Shown here piece after piece: positions 7,586 through 15,596 of a DNA stretch of 44,101 bases. The notes under the pieces are model-generated. The model saw only the letters and a list, made by a program, of their open reading frames with translations, did not search any database and was not told the DNA's origin. Origin of the DNA: Bacteroidetes bacterium ADurb.Bin217 (GTDB lineage: Bacteria; Bacteroidota; Bacteroidia; Bacteroidales; UBA1715). Location: NCBI GenBank assembly GCA_002069975.1, contig MWCJ01000023.1:1-44101 (forward strand). Direction: 5' to 3'. The first letter of the stretch is position 1, and every line of letters begins with the position of its first letter. Position numbers and translations under genes: made by a program.

Positions 7586-8572
7586 TTGAACTTATCAAAT
7601 CATACCATTATTATCCGAAAAATTCTTGCTATTTTAATAATTATAATTGCATTATGGGGATTGTCAATATTTAATATTAATATTATTACATATATTAAAA
7701 TATTAATTACCAAGATTTACTTCTATGCATTACAAATTATTGACACAAATTATACAGATATTTCAATCAATCAATCTAATATAGCACCTACGTTTCTAGG
7801 ATTACGCTATTATTTCATCATAATCGCTATACTTTATATTATTGAAACTAATATTCAAAAAATGCTTCAAATAACAGGGATATCATGTATACTGCTTTTT
7901 TTTATACAACTTATTTTTTTCTTGTATTACACTCACAATCAAATGCTTGAAGCCATATTTCTTAAAACTGTATTTATTAACGAAACATTAGTATTGTTAT
8001 ATATATTTCTACTTATACAAATTAGGACTCGTGAAAAAATATCCGATTTATATTTTTCACAAATTACCCATTTACGTATACCATATTTTATATCTGTTTT
8101 TTTGCTAGCTTTATGGATTCAAATATTAATTTATTATACGGATATTGAAAGTGTACTTGCAAATATTATATTATATTCAAGTAAAAATTTTTTAACACTT
8201 CTTGATTATTCTCCAATTATAATTGATAGGAATATTAAAGGCGACAATGCCTGGATTAGCCTATTAAATCCATGTTTGGGTATTCAATTAATGATTGCAT
8301 ATACATTTATCTTATTATTATTTAAAGGCAGAATTTCTAAAAAAATTAAATTTATAATAATTGGAATTGCGATTATAATATTTCTAAATATTATGAGAAT
8401 ATCGGGGTTATATATTTACGTTTCAAATAACCATGGTTCATATGATGGATTTATAAACACTCATGATTTATTTAACATTCCAGTTTATTTTACTGTTATT
8501 ATTTTATGGATAATCTTCTTAGAGATTCAGGTTTTTAAGAGTGTAAAAAATTTGTTTTTCACCAAAAAATGA
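7586..8572 (+). CDS. Exosortase/archaeosortase family transpeptidase
   Basis: 328 aa from a TTG one base after the previous stop; an upstream TTG at 7550 is also possible, and there is no ATG near. It is an integral membrane protein with eight or more helices. The exosortase triad is visible in the second half: Cys230 in NPCLGIQ, Arg271 in FLNIMRISG and His293 in NTHDLFN, each at the edge of a helix as in the family. These enzymes cut C-terminal signals of the motif/helix/basic-tail type and transfer the protein to another acceptor. The VPLDD protein at 6456-6767 is the obvious substrate. The first half (about 150 residues, four helices) is an N-terminal extension compared with minimal exosortases. 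It closes the four-gene unit. The promoter of the next gene lies over its last codons. Confidence 0.9.
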   Translation: MNLSNHTIIIRKILAILIIIIALWGLSIFNINIITYIKILITKIYFYALQIIDTNYTDISINQSNIAPTFLGLRYYFIIIAILYIIETNIQKMLQITGISCILLFFIQLIFFLYYTHNQMLEAIFLKTVFINETLVLLYIFLLIQIRTREKISDLYFSQITHLRIPYFISVFLLALWIQILIYYTDIESVLANIILYSSKNFLTLLDYSPIIIDRNIKGDNAWISLLNPCLGIQLMIAYTFILLLFKGRISKKIKFIIIGIAIIIFLNIMRISGLYIYVSNNHGSYDGFINTHDLFNIPVYFTVIILWIIFLEIQVFKSVKNLFFTKK

Positions 8573-8581
8573 TTACTTTTG
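8551..8581 (+). promoter_or_regulatory. Promoter of the KDPG aldolase gene
   Basis: TTTG at 8551-8554 and TACTTTTG at 8574-8581, separated by 19 bases, match the Bacteroidota consensus fully. The -33 box lies inside the last codons of the exosortase gene, so eda can be expressed independently of the cluster before it. The leader to the ATG would be about 60 bases. Confidence 0.75.
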
Positions 8582-8646
8582 ATAGAATGCCTATTTCTTA
8601 ACAAATTAACTATAATTAGGCAGATTTCATTAAAAATAAAATAACT

Positions 8647-9288
8647 ATGATGAATATAGAAGCTTTCGAACAATTGCCACTGTTGGGAATACTCCGTGGT
8701 ATAGAATCTAAACATGTAGAACCAATAGCTATAGCTGTTGCCAAAACAGGATTACCTGCATTAGAAATAACTATGAATACTCCTAATGCTCCTGCATTAA
8801 TTAAAGAAATGAAATATTATTCTCGGGGTAAGTTTTCGGTTGGTGCCGGCACGGTACTTACGTTTCGCGACCTCGACGCTGCGGTAGCAGCAGGGGCTTC
8901 GTTTATAGTAATGCCTTCGTTACAACTCGAAGTTATTCGTATATGTGTATCACAAAAAATTCCTGTTTTTCCCGGTGCATTTACCCCTACCGAAATATAC
9001 AAAGCATGGGAAATGGGTGCTACAATGGTGAAAGTGTTTCCATCATCAATTGTAGGCCCTTCATATTTTGGCGAAATCAAAGGTCCTTTTAATTCGATTA
9101 AACTTTTAGCATGCGGAGGGATTACAAAACAAACAATTTCTGATTTTTTTACCAAAGGTGCAGATGCTGCAGCATTTGGTGCAAGTATATTTAAAAAAGA
9201 ATGGATTGACACCGAAAATTATGACGCAATAGGCAACGAAATTTCGGGACTAATACATGCTTATAATGCTATAGAAAAAGACCTGTAA
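8647..9288 (+). CDS. eda: 2-dehydro-3-deoxyphosphogluconate / 4-hydroxy-2-oxoglutarate aldolase
   Basis: 213 aa, the usual size for Eda, a class I aldolase that splits KDPG to pyruvate and glyceraldehyde 3-phosphate (last step of the Entner-Doudoroff or hexuronate route). Landmarks: Glu40 in LEITMN, GAGTV (67-71), FPGAFTPTE (108-116), the Schiff-base Lys129 in VKVFPSS, and the ACGGIT phosphate loop (155-160). A second ATG follows directly and could equally be the start. There is no edd or kdgK beside it. It converges on aroA with no space between the two stop codons. Confidence 0.92.
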   Translation: MMNIEAFEQLPLLGILRGIESKHVEPIAIAVAKTGLPALEITMNTPNAPALIKEMKYYSRGKFSVGAGTVLTFRDLDAAVAAGASFIVMPSLQLEVIRICVSQKIPVFPGAFTPTEIYKAWEMGATMVKVFPSSIVGPSYFGEIKGPFNSIKLLACGGITKQTISDFFTKGADAAAFGASIFKKEWIDTENYDAIGNEISGLIHAYNAIEKDL

Positions 9289-10524
9289 CTATACACAAAT
9301 AGTTTCAAAATCTTGCCAAAACCCCGGATACGATTTAGCTACACATTCAGGATTTTCTATTTGCACAGGGTGCTTTGCAGCAATAGCTGCTACTGCTCCT
9401 GCCATAGCTATTCGGTGGTCGTTATTGGCATGCATACTACCACCTACAAGCGTGCCTCCATATACAAACATACTATCACCTTTATTTTCAATTCGAGTGC
9501 CTAATTTTGCAAATTCTGTTTGCAAAACTGTAGCTCTATCACTTTCTTTATGCTTGAGTCGCGACACACCTCGAATTTCACTAACACCTTTACAATGAGC
9601 AGCAAGTGATACAAGTGGAGGAAATAAATCGGGACAATCTGTAGCATCAAACGTAAAAGCTTGTAGTATATGCTTACGCACAGTAACCGCGGTGTCAGAA
9701 ACTTCGACAATTGCTCCGGCATCACGTATAGCTTGCAATAAAGCCATATCTGCTTGTTTCGATGAACTTCGAATATTTGTAACGGTAATACTACCACCCA
9801 ATGCTCCGGCAACCAATAAAAACGATGCGCCGCTCCAGTCACCTTCTACCATATAATTTTGTGCAATATACATTTGCTGAGCAGGAATAGAAAACAATTC
9901 ATAGTTTGAATGAGAAGCAGACACGCCAAAATCATTCATAATTTGCAACGTCATATCTATGTATGGTTTACTTTTAAGATCTTGCACAACAAATTGAGTA
10001 TCAAATTGTGCTAACGGTGCTGCTATAAGTAATCCGGTAAGTATTTGTGAGCTTAACGAACCATTTACCCGTGCTGTTCCTCCTTGTAACGGACCACACA
10101 CCTTCACAGGAACAAACCCATTATTAGTAGATATATGAACACCTAAATCTGTTAAAGGTTGAATCAATGAATCAACAGGGCGTGTTTGTAAAGATCCCTC
10201 TCCATGTAATTCTATGTGAGAATGCCATAACGATGCAATAGGAGTAAACATACGAATTCCTAAACCAGCCTCACCACAATTGAGCTTCGATGTACGTGGT
10301 TGCAAGCCTCCGATAATAGTAATACTATCGTTGATACGTTCAACAGTTGCTCCTAAATTTTGTGCTATCTGCAATGCAGCATCACTATCGTTGCTGGGAG
10401 TATACCCATGAAGAACCGAAGTGCCTTTCGCCAATGTTGCTATAGCTATAGCCCTCTGCATCATACTTTTTGAAGCCGGAGCAGCTAAAGTTCCTGCAAT
10501 AGAAGTTGGATGTATAATCTGCAT
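9289..10524 (-). CDS. aroA: 3-phosphoshikimate 1-carboxyvinyltransferase (EPSP synthase)
   Basis: 411 aa. Transfers the enolpyruvyl group of PEP to shikimate 3-phosphate, the sixth step of chorismate synthesis. Seen: APASKSMMQRA (15-25) with the substrate Lys19/Ser20/Arg24, GEAGLGIRM (84-92) in place of the common GNAGTAMR, the substrate-binding SLSSQ, the aspartate in CPDLFPPL, RLKHKESDR, and DHRIAMA near the end. The first loop form (E-A-G-L rather than N-A-G-T) is shared with other Bacteroidota as I recall, and may affect inhibitor binding. It starts two bases after the aroE-aroK stop, so the two form one unit. Confidence 0.95.
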   Translation of the reverse strand: MQIIHPTSIAGTLAAPASKSMMQRAIAIATLAKGTSVLHGYTPSNDSDAALQIAQNLGATVERINDSITIIGGLQPRTSKLNCGEAGLGIRMFTPIASLWHSHIELHGEGSLQTRPVDSLIQPLTDLGVHISTNNGFVPVKVCGPLQGGTARVNGSLSSQILTGLLIAAPLAQFDTQFVVQDLKSKPYIDMTLQIMNDFGVSASHSNYELFSIPAQQMYIAQNYMVEGDWSGASFLLVAGALGGSITVTNIRSSSKQADMALLQAIRDAGAIVEVSDTAVTVRKHILQAFTFDATDCPDLFPPLVSLAAHCKGVSEIRGVSRLKHKESDRATVLQTEFAKLGTRIENKGDSMFVYGGTLVGGSMHANNDHRIAMAGAVAAIAAKHPVQIENPECVAKSYPGFWQDFETICV

Positions 10525-10526
10525 AA

Positions 10527-11834
10527 TTATATTGCTTGTAATTCTTTAATAATTTTATTTGTTGTATGCCCTTTGAGTTTTCGTTCAGTACTTACTATAA
10601 TATGAGCTGTTTTGGCATACATTCCTTTACGAGCAGACAAAAGTTCGCGTAATTTCTGCAAAGGATCTGCTACTTGTAATAACGGTCGCTTGCTTATATC
10701 GGTTCGCTTAATTATAGCTTCGGGCGATGCATACAGCCATATCACAATAGAATTATCTTTGAGCAGGTCCCGATTTTGTTCGTTTACAACAATTCCTCCT
10801 CCACACGATAATACATGCGGATTGTCTGATGAAAAACTTTGTGCTAATTCTTGTGCTTCAAGATTACGAAAATAAGCTTCGCCTTGTTGTTCAAATATTT
10901 GAGTTATAGGCATTCCTTGTTGAGCAACTATGGCATCGTCGGTATCTTTGAACACATAATCTAATTTTTGAGCTAAGACTTTACCATGACTGGTTTTTCC
11001 TGCACCCATTAACCCAATAGTTGATATTGTATGTTTTTTTTCACTTAATGGTGTTGCCGAAAGCCCTTGACGCATTATATCTTTATCGGGTTTTTCACCG
11101 GTAAACAATGAATAGGCAGCAACAGCTTGATTTAGCAACCAATCTTCGGCACTTACTATAGTACAATTACGTTCTTGTGCTATTGGCAACAATGCCGAGC
11201 CTTTATAATTTGCATCGAATACAATATGAGTACTTTGTAACCATGCAGCATCTATAACATTAATATGTTGATGCAACGAAGAAATTATAATATCGTGTTC
11301 TTCTACCAACTGCTGAATATTTTCGATAGAAGCAGCTTTACAACCAATAATGCGAGCAGCTTTTTTTGCTTTGGCAAAGGTTCTATTACAAATAGTAACT
11401 TGAGCACCTTTGGTGTGCATACCATATGCTGCGGCTTTACCTGCCCCTCCTGCTCCAATTACTAAACACGTTTTGTTTTTAATACTAATACCGGCATCTT
11501 CAAAACTTTGTGTAACACCATAAAAATCGGTATTATACCCGTGCAATTTGCCATTTTTATTTACTATAGTATTTACACTTTTTAAAATTTTAGCCTCATC
11601 GTGAATAACATCAATATATCGAATTATTTTTTCTTTAAACGGTGCGGTTACATTCATACCTTTGATTCCAAGTGATTTGAATAAAAATATAGCTTGTTCG
11701 GCATCTTTGGCAGCTACTCGCACATATGCAGCATCTTTGTGAGCATACCCAAACATTGCATTAAACATATTCGGACTCTTACTGTGTAACACGGGTTTAC
11801 CTGTAACTGCAAATATCTGTGTTTGAGAGCTCAT
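10527..11834 (-). CDS. aroE-aroK: Fused shikimate dehydrogenase-shikimate kinase
   Basis: 435 aa in one uninterrupted frame. Residues 1-255 are AroE: shikimate-binding HSKSP (17-21), catalytic Lys67 in APFKEK, Asp103 in NTDF, and the NADP loop GAGGAGKA (127-134) followed by NRT. Residues 268-435 are AroK: P-loop GLMGAGKT (274-281), DTDD (297-300), Arg323 in YFRNLE, the GGG loop (345-347), and lid Arg383 in SKRPLL. A short polar linker (SEKKHT) joins them. The enzyme would reduce 3-dehydroshikimate and phosphorylate the product, and aroA next door takes the following step. Both active sites look complete. The aroE half is slightly short at its C-terminus. Confidence 0.95.
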   Translation of the reverse strand: MSSQTQIFAVTGKPVLHSKSPNMFNAMFGYAHKDAAYVRVAAKDAEQAIFLFKSLGIKGMNVTAPFKEKIIRYIDVIHDEAKILKSVNTIVNKNGKLHGYNTDFYGVTQSFEDAGISIKNKTCLVIGAGGAGKAAAYGMHTKGAQVTICNRTFAKAKKAARIIGCKAASIENIQQLVEEHDIIISSLHQHINVIDAAWLQSTHIVFDANYKGSALLPIAQERNCTIVSAEDWLLNQAVAAYSLFTGEKPDKDIMRQGLSATPLSEKKHTISTIGLMGAGKTSHGKVLAQKLDYVFKDTDDAIVAQQGMPITQIFEQQGEAYFRNLEAQELAQSFSSDNPHVLSCGGGIVVNEQNRDLLKDNSIVIWLYASPEAIIKRTDISKRPLLQVADPLQKLRELLSARKGMYAKTAHIIVSTERKLKGHTTNKIIKELQAI

Positions 11835-11887
11835 AGTATATTTTATATTACGCTTGTTTATATTATTTTGAATTCACTAATTTGTGT

Positions 11888-11895
11888 CAAAAATA
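11888..11895 (-). promoter_or_regulatory. Probable -7 box for aroE-aroK
   Basis: TATTTTTG on the minus strand (11895 down to 11888) matches TAnnTTTG. It lies in the 72-base gap before aroE-aroK, giving a leader of about 45 bases. I find no matching TTTG at -33, so this is weaker than the other promoters. Confidence 0.45.
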
Positions 11896-11906
11896 GCTCA
11901 TTTTTT

Positions 11907-13208
11907 TTACATACGTATAACGATACCGCCTTGTAAAACATATGGTTTTAGAATTCCTATTTCGGAACAAACTCCTATATGAGGACGAATAAACCATCGA
12001 ACGCCAAACGGAATATACTGCAAATACGGCACATATCCTATAGGTGTGTTTGTAATATTAATTTCTGTAATTGCCGATGGCAGTTCTGAAAGCAGCAATG
12101 TATTATACTGTACGCCAAAATGCAACCCGGTATATAACAATAAATTTTCGAAATGTACAATATGAAACAAAGGTCGTAAACCTACATAATATTCTTTGTA
12201 TAAAAAATGAATATCGGTAAAGGCTTGATTTGATTGCACCGTATATGGAACAGAATACAAACTACCTTGACTTTGCATATACCCTGCTTGAACTCCAAAC
12301 GAATACCATGGGCGTATACTATAATCGGCAGCTACAGAAAACACTGGAGTATTTGTAATAGATGTATGGCTATGCTCGGTCATATATTTTTCTGAATATA
12401 CAAACGAATGTGTTAATCCAATGCCTAAACCCATACTGTACATCCATCTATATTCAACTTCATGAGTAAAAAAAGCAGGTTCTTTATATGATTCGTTTGT
12501 AAATACAAATTGTCGAGGTTTTGAATACGATGGTTTATTGCGATATTGCATACTTATGCCAACAGAAAAAGGTGGTACCGAAAAACCCGAAGGAATTGAA
12601 AGATTGTATACACCATACATTTGTGCATATATAGTAAATCTACAAGGAGCTGCACCAAATTGCAGAAAACCGCCGGGAGCAACTATAAGTGCTTTTCCAT
12701 TTGAAACTACAATACTATCGGGTTTCGAAGGATTATCAAATGTATATCTTCGCTCAAATTCCGACCAGGTAATACCGTTTTTTAAACTAAACCCATAGCG
12801 TATTCGTTCCGATTGTTTTGCTCTAAAACCAAGATGAAATTCGGAAGTTACCATGTGAAACCGCCCCGAATCCTTAGGTAATTGTATAAAACTTTCAGCC
12901 GCAATTCCTTGCCCGTATCCTGCATATATGCCACAACCCGTACGAGGATTCCACAACGAATAATACCCAACAGACTGCTGATACGATCCATGCGACTCAA
13001 CATCAAGCGTTGCCTTAGAATACAAGGCTATGTGAGGTGTTATGGCATGTGCTACCGAAAGTGATGCTGCAGGTACCGGCATTTGCACTGCTCCGGACAC
13101 TACTGTTTCGTGTGTTTGTTCAAGAAGCGGTACTTCGGTAAGCACCGAATTAATTACACACGATTGCATAACACAAACAATTATATAAAAAACAACTATT
13201 TTTTTCAC
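11907..13208 (-). CDS. Outer-membrane beta-rich lipoprotein, function unknown
   Basis: 433 aa. An N-terminal signal ends in VMQSC, an acceptable lipobox with Cys17. The rest is rich in alternating aromatic and polar strands (for example SVGYYSLWNPRTGCGIYAGYG) and ends in strand-like VLQGGIVIRM, suggesting a beta-barrel or beta-sandwich at the outer membrane. No family is recognised. It begins two bases after the flippase stop and is the last gene of the surface-glycan-like block. A gap of 72 bases separates it from aroE-aroK. Confidence 0.65.
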   Translation of the reverse strand: MKKIVVFYIIVCVMQSCVINSVLTEVPLLEQTHETVVSGAVQMPVPAASLSVAHAITPHIALYSKATLDVESHGSYQQSVGYYSLWNPRTGCGIYAGYGQGIAAESFIQLPKDSGRFHMVTSEFHLGFRAKQSERIRYGFSLKNGITWSEFERRYTFDNPSKPDSIVVSNGKALIVAPGGFLQFGAAPCRFTIYAQMYGVYNLSIPSGFSVPPFSVGISMQYRNKPSYSKPRQFVFTNESYKEPAFFTHEVEYRWMYSMGLGIGLTHSFVYSEKYMTEHSHTSITNTPVFSVAADYSIRPWYSFGVQAGYMQSQGSLYSVPYTVQSNQAFTDIHFLYKEYYVGLRPLFHIVHFENLLLYTGLHFGVQYNTLLLSELPSAITEINITNTPIGYVPYLQYIPFGVRWFIRPHIGVCSEIGILKPYVLQGGIVIRM

Positions 13209-13210
13209 TC

Positions 13211-14716
13211 TTATTTTTCTGTTTTAGAAATACCAAACAAACGTTTTGAATATGTCTGAACTATTTCATTTACATCGTCGGAAACCTTACTTACATATAT
13301 TCCAACACAAAACAAAATACACAGAATTATGCTTTTTACAGCAATATTTACAAGCACAAGTGAATGTTCAGGAATACAATACGTAATACCAACTGCAACT
13401 GCGGCTATACTTAGTATGAATATATGTTTGCATGAATAGGGCTGCAAATTATAGGATTTTTTAACATATATATAGCTTGCGATATTGTATAACAATTTAG
13501 CAATAAACGATGCCAATGCTGCACCTGTAATGCCATACAATGGGATACACACAAGATTTAATACAATAATAGCAACTATTAATACTCCGGTAAATACCGA
13601 AAGAGATTTATATTTAGGAGAAGCTCCTAAAATTATATTATTTAATCCCGATGCCATATCGGACAAATAAAAAAGTCCAATCCAAATTATAACCCACGTA
13701 CCGGGTTTATAACTTTGGGGGATAATGTAAAAAATATAGTCAATATTTACAATAATTCCTGCGAACACTAATATTCCAATAATTAATTGGGTAATTGTAC
13801 TTTTAGTATATAATTGTGCTATTTGTTCCATATCATTTCGTTTCCATGCTTCAGCTACTAATGTAGACGCAATTTTAAGTAAAGGACGTGATGGTAATAT
13901 TATCATAGTTGAAAAATACGTACACGTTGCATAAATTCCCACTTGAGCTAAAGGATTATCTGTCAACATCTTCTCTATCATTATACGATCAATATTAAGA
14001 ATAACAAAACCGGCAGCACTTATAAGCAAACCGTACATACTTACGCTTCTAATTTCTGCTCGCATGGGTTTATTAAGCATTCCGAAATCGGGCTTAATAT
14101 GAAATTGTTTATCACTAATAAGTGCTACAATTATGTATACCAAAATACATCCATAACTTACAATATAACTATATACAAAAGCTTGAAAACTAATATATTC
14201 CCACACATACAGACCTATACAAAATAAAATACAGATACGTAAAGCAATTTCTTTAAGAAAAATACCACGGGTAGCATTAAACAATGCCTTATTATAAAAA
14301 TCGAGGATATTAAAATATACTATAAAAATAAAAAGAGGTACAATAAGATAGGCATAGTGAGCAAATAAATTATTTTGAATAGAACTATTGCCTATAATAA
14401 GTGGATGTGCTACATAATATATTCCTATAAGTAAAATGCTTGCAATACTAACAATGAGTAAGGCAAAAAACAAAAACCCATTATGTTTTTGTTCGTCATT
14501 TCTAAAATATGGGAACAATCGATTAATAGTATGTAAAAACCCTGCCGATGCAAATTGAGCAAACAAAACACCATATGTTACAAGTAAACTGAGTAATCCT
14601 ATTTCTTCTTGACTAAAAAATCGGGGCAGTAATAATGCACTTGTTACAAATCCTAAGGCAGCACCTACGTATACCCAGAGTGAACCAATAATAGACTGAG
14701 TGCGAACTATTCCCAT
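13211..14716 (-). CDS. Polysaccharide flippase (Wzx/MATE-like)
   Basis: About 501 aa from the Met at 14716 (MGIVRTQSIIGSLWVYVG). The longer frame to 14770 runs into the upstream gene and begins with a charged stretch unlike the family, so the shorter start is preferred; it begins two bases past the upstream stop codon. Twelve to fourteen hydrophobic helices, the opening GSLWVYVGAALGF, and GLLSLLVTYGVLF after the first helix fit the oligosaccharide-lipid flippases that move undecaprenyl-linked units to the periplasm. Co-transcribed with the DUF115-like and YfhO genes. Confidence 0.88.
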   Translation of the reverse strand: MGIVRTQSIIGSLWVYVGAALGFVTSALLLPRFFSQEEIGLLSLLVTYGVLFAQFASAGFLHTINRLFPYFRNDEQKHNGFLFFALLIVSIASILLIGIYYVAHPLIIGNSSIQNNLFAHYAYLIVPLFIFIVYFNILDFYNKALFNATRGIFLKEIALRICILFCIGLYVWEYISFQAFVYSYIVSYGCILVYIIVALISDKQFHIKPDFGMLNKPMRAEIRSVSMYGLLISAAGFVILNIDRIMIEKMLTDNPLAQVGIYATCTYFSTMIILPSRPLLKIASTLVAEAWKRNDMEQIAQLYTKSTITQLIIGILVFAGIIVNIDYIFYIIPQSYKPGTWVIIWIGLFYLSDMASGLNNIILGASPKYKSLSVFTGVLIVAIIVLNLVCIPLYGITGAALASFIAKLLYNIASYIYVKKSYNLQPYSCKHIFILSIAAVAVGITYCIPEHSLVLVNIAVKSIILCILFCVGIYVSKVSDDVNEIVQTYSKRLFGISKTEK

Positions 14717-14717
14717 A

Positions 14718-15593
14718 CTACGAGAGTTTACAACGATCAAATGCATCGATAAACGAACCGGGCGTTGCATTCCATATTTTTACACCATTTGTTCGGGCAT
14801 ACGCCTGAATTTCGAAATACGAAGAAAATGCACACATAAATTTATGTAAAATTTCGTGTAATTTTCGTTTTTCGTACGATGTGGTATACATATGCTTAGC
14901 CTGTGCCGTTTGTTCGTCGTAAAAGTGTTTTTGAGTAAGATACACATCGTTGGTATCAGCCACATACAATTCGGTAAGCCACGAATGATCGGCACCTAAA
15001 ATATACACTTCGTTATATTTTTGTCGAATCGCCATCATAAGTGCCGGAGTAAGAATATTGTGTGGTCGAGGCATTCCAATTCCGGTGTTAAAACACATAT
15101 GTTTAAACCACGTAAATCCTTCGATAGGTGTTGCATTAAACCACACCATAGAAATATGAGTATTAGACAACAGAAATTGTTTCCAATATGTAGATTTTTT
15201 TGCAAAACTTGGAGCATATACATACACATCCCACGTGACTTTAGCTATATTTGAGAACAATGTTGTTTGTTCTTGTTTCATATGCTCGGGGGCATTGTCT
15301 TGCCATAATTCGGGAGCAAGTATTACATAAAAGCGAGGCTGAATAATTGTAAACCAAGGGGTATTTGCAAACATATTAACAGCACAGGCATCGGTTGCTC
15401 TAACAAATTGCTCATGTTGTTGCAAACTATTGGCAAGCGATGGCCCATTGCCTAAAATTACACATGAATTGTGTAATTTAAGTTTGGGTATTCCGCCATG
15501 TATTTTCGACAAAAACACAATACGAATACTACTTACCAGTGTCTGTATTAAATTTTGTAATACCGATTGTATGCGTATTGCTATGCGAATCAT
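14718..15593 (-). CDS. DUF115/MAF-like protein, probable glycan biosynthesis
   Basis: 291 aa, soluble apart from a mildly amphipathic N-terminus. It carries VILGNGPSL (46-54), the nucleotide-sugar loop seen in DUF115/motility accessory factor and GT42-type sialyltransferase-like proteins, and later MMAIRQKYNEVYILGADHSW, the second block of these proteins. A role in making or transferring a surface sugar is inferred from this and from its position between the YfhO and flippase genes. The exact reaction and sugar cannot be read from the sequence. Confidence 0.7.
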   Translation of the reverse strand: MIRIAIRIQSVLQNLIQTLVSSIRIVFLSKIHGGIPKLKLHNSCVILGNGPSLANSLQQHEQFVRATDACAVNMFANTPWFTIIQPRFYVILAPELWQDNAPEHMKQEQTTLFSNIAKVTWDVYVYAPSFAKKSTYWKQFLLSNTHISMVWFNATPIEGFTWFKHMCFNTGIGMPRPHNILTPALMMAIRQKYNEVYILGADHSWLTELYVADTNDVYLTQKHFYDEQTAQAKHMYTTSYEKRKLHEILHKFMCAFSSYFEIQAYARTNGVKIWNATPGSFIDAFDRCKLS

Positions 15594-15596
15594 ACG

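Noticed and set aside
9501..9842. Second minus-strand frame inside aroA
   Set aside because: It lies wholly in another frame of an intact, well-conserved aroA. There is no evidence of a frameshift.
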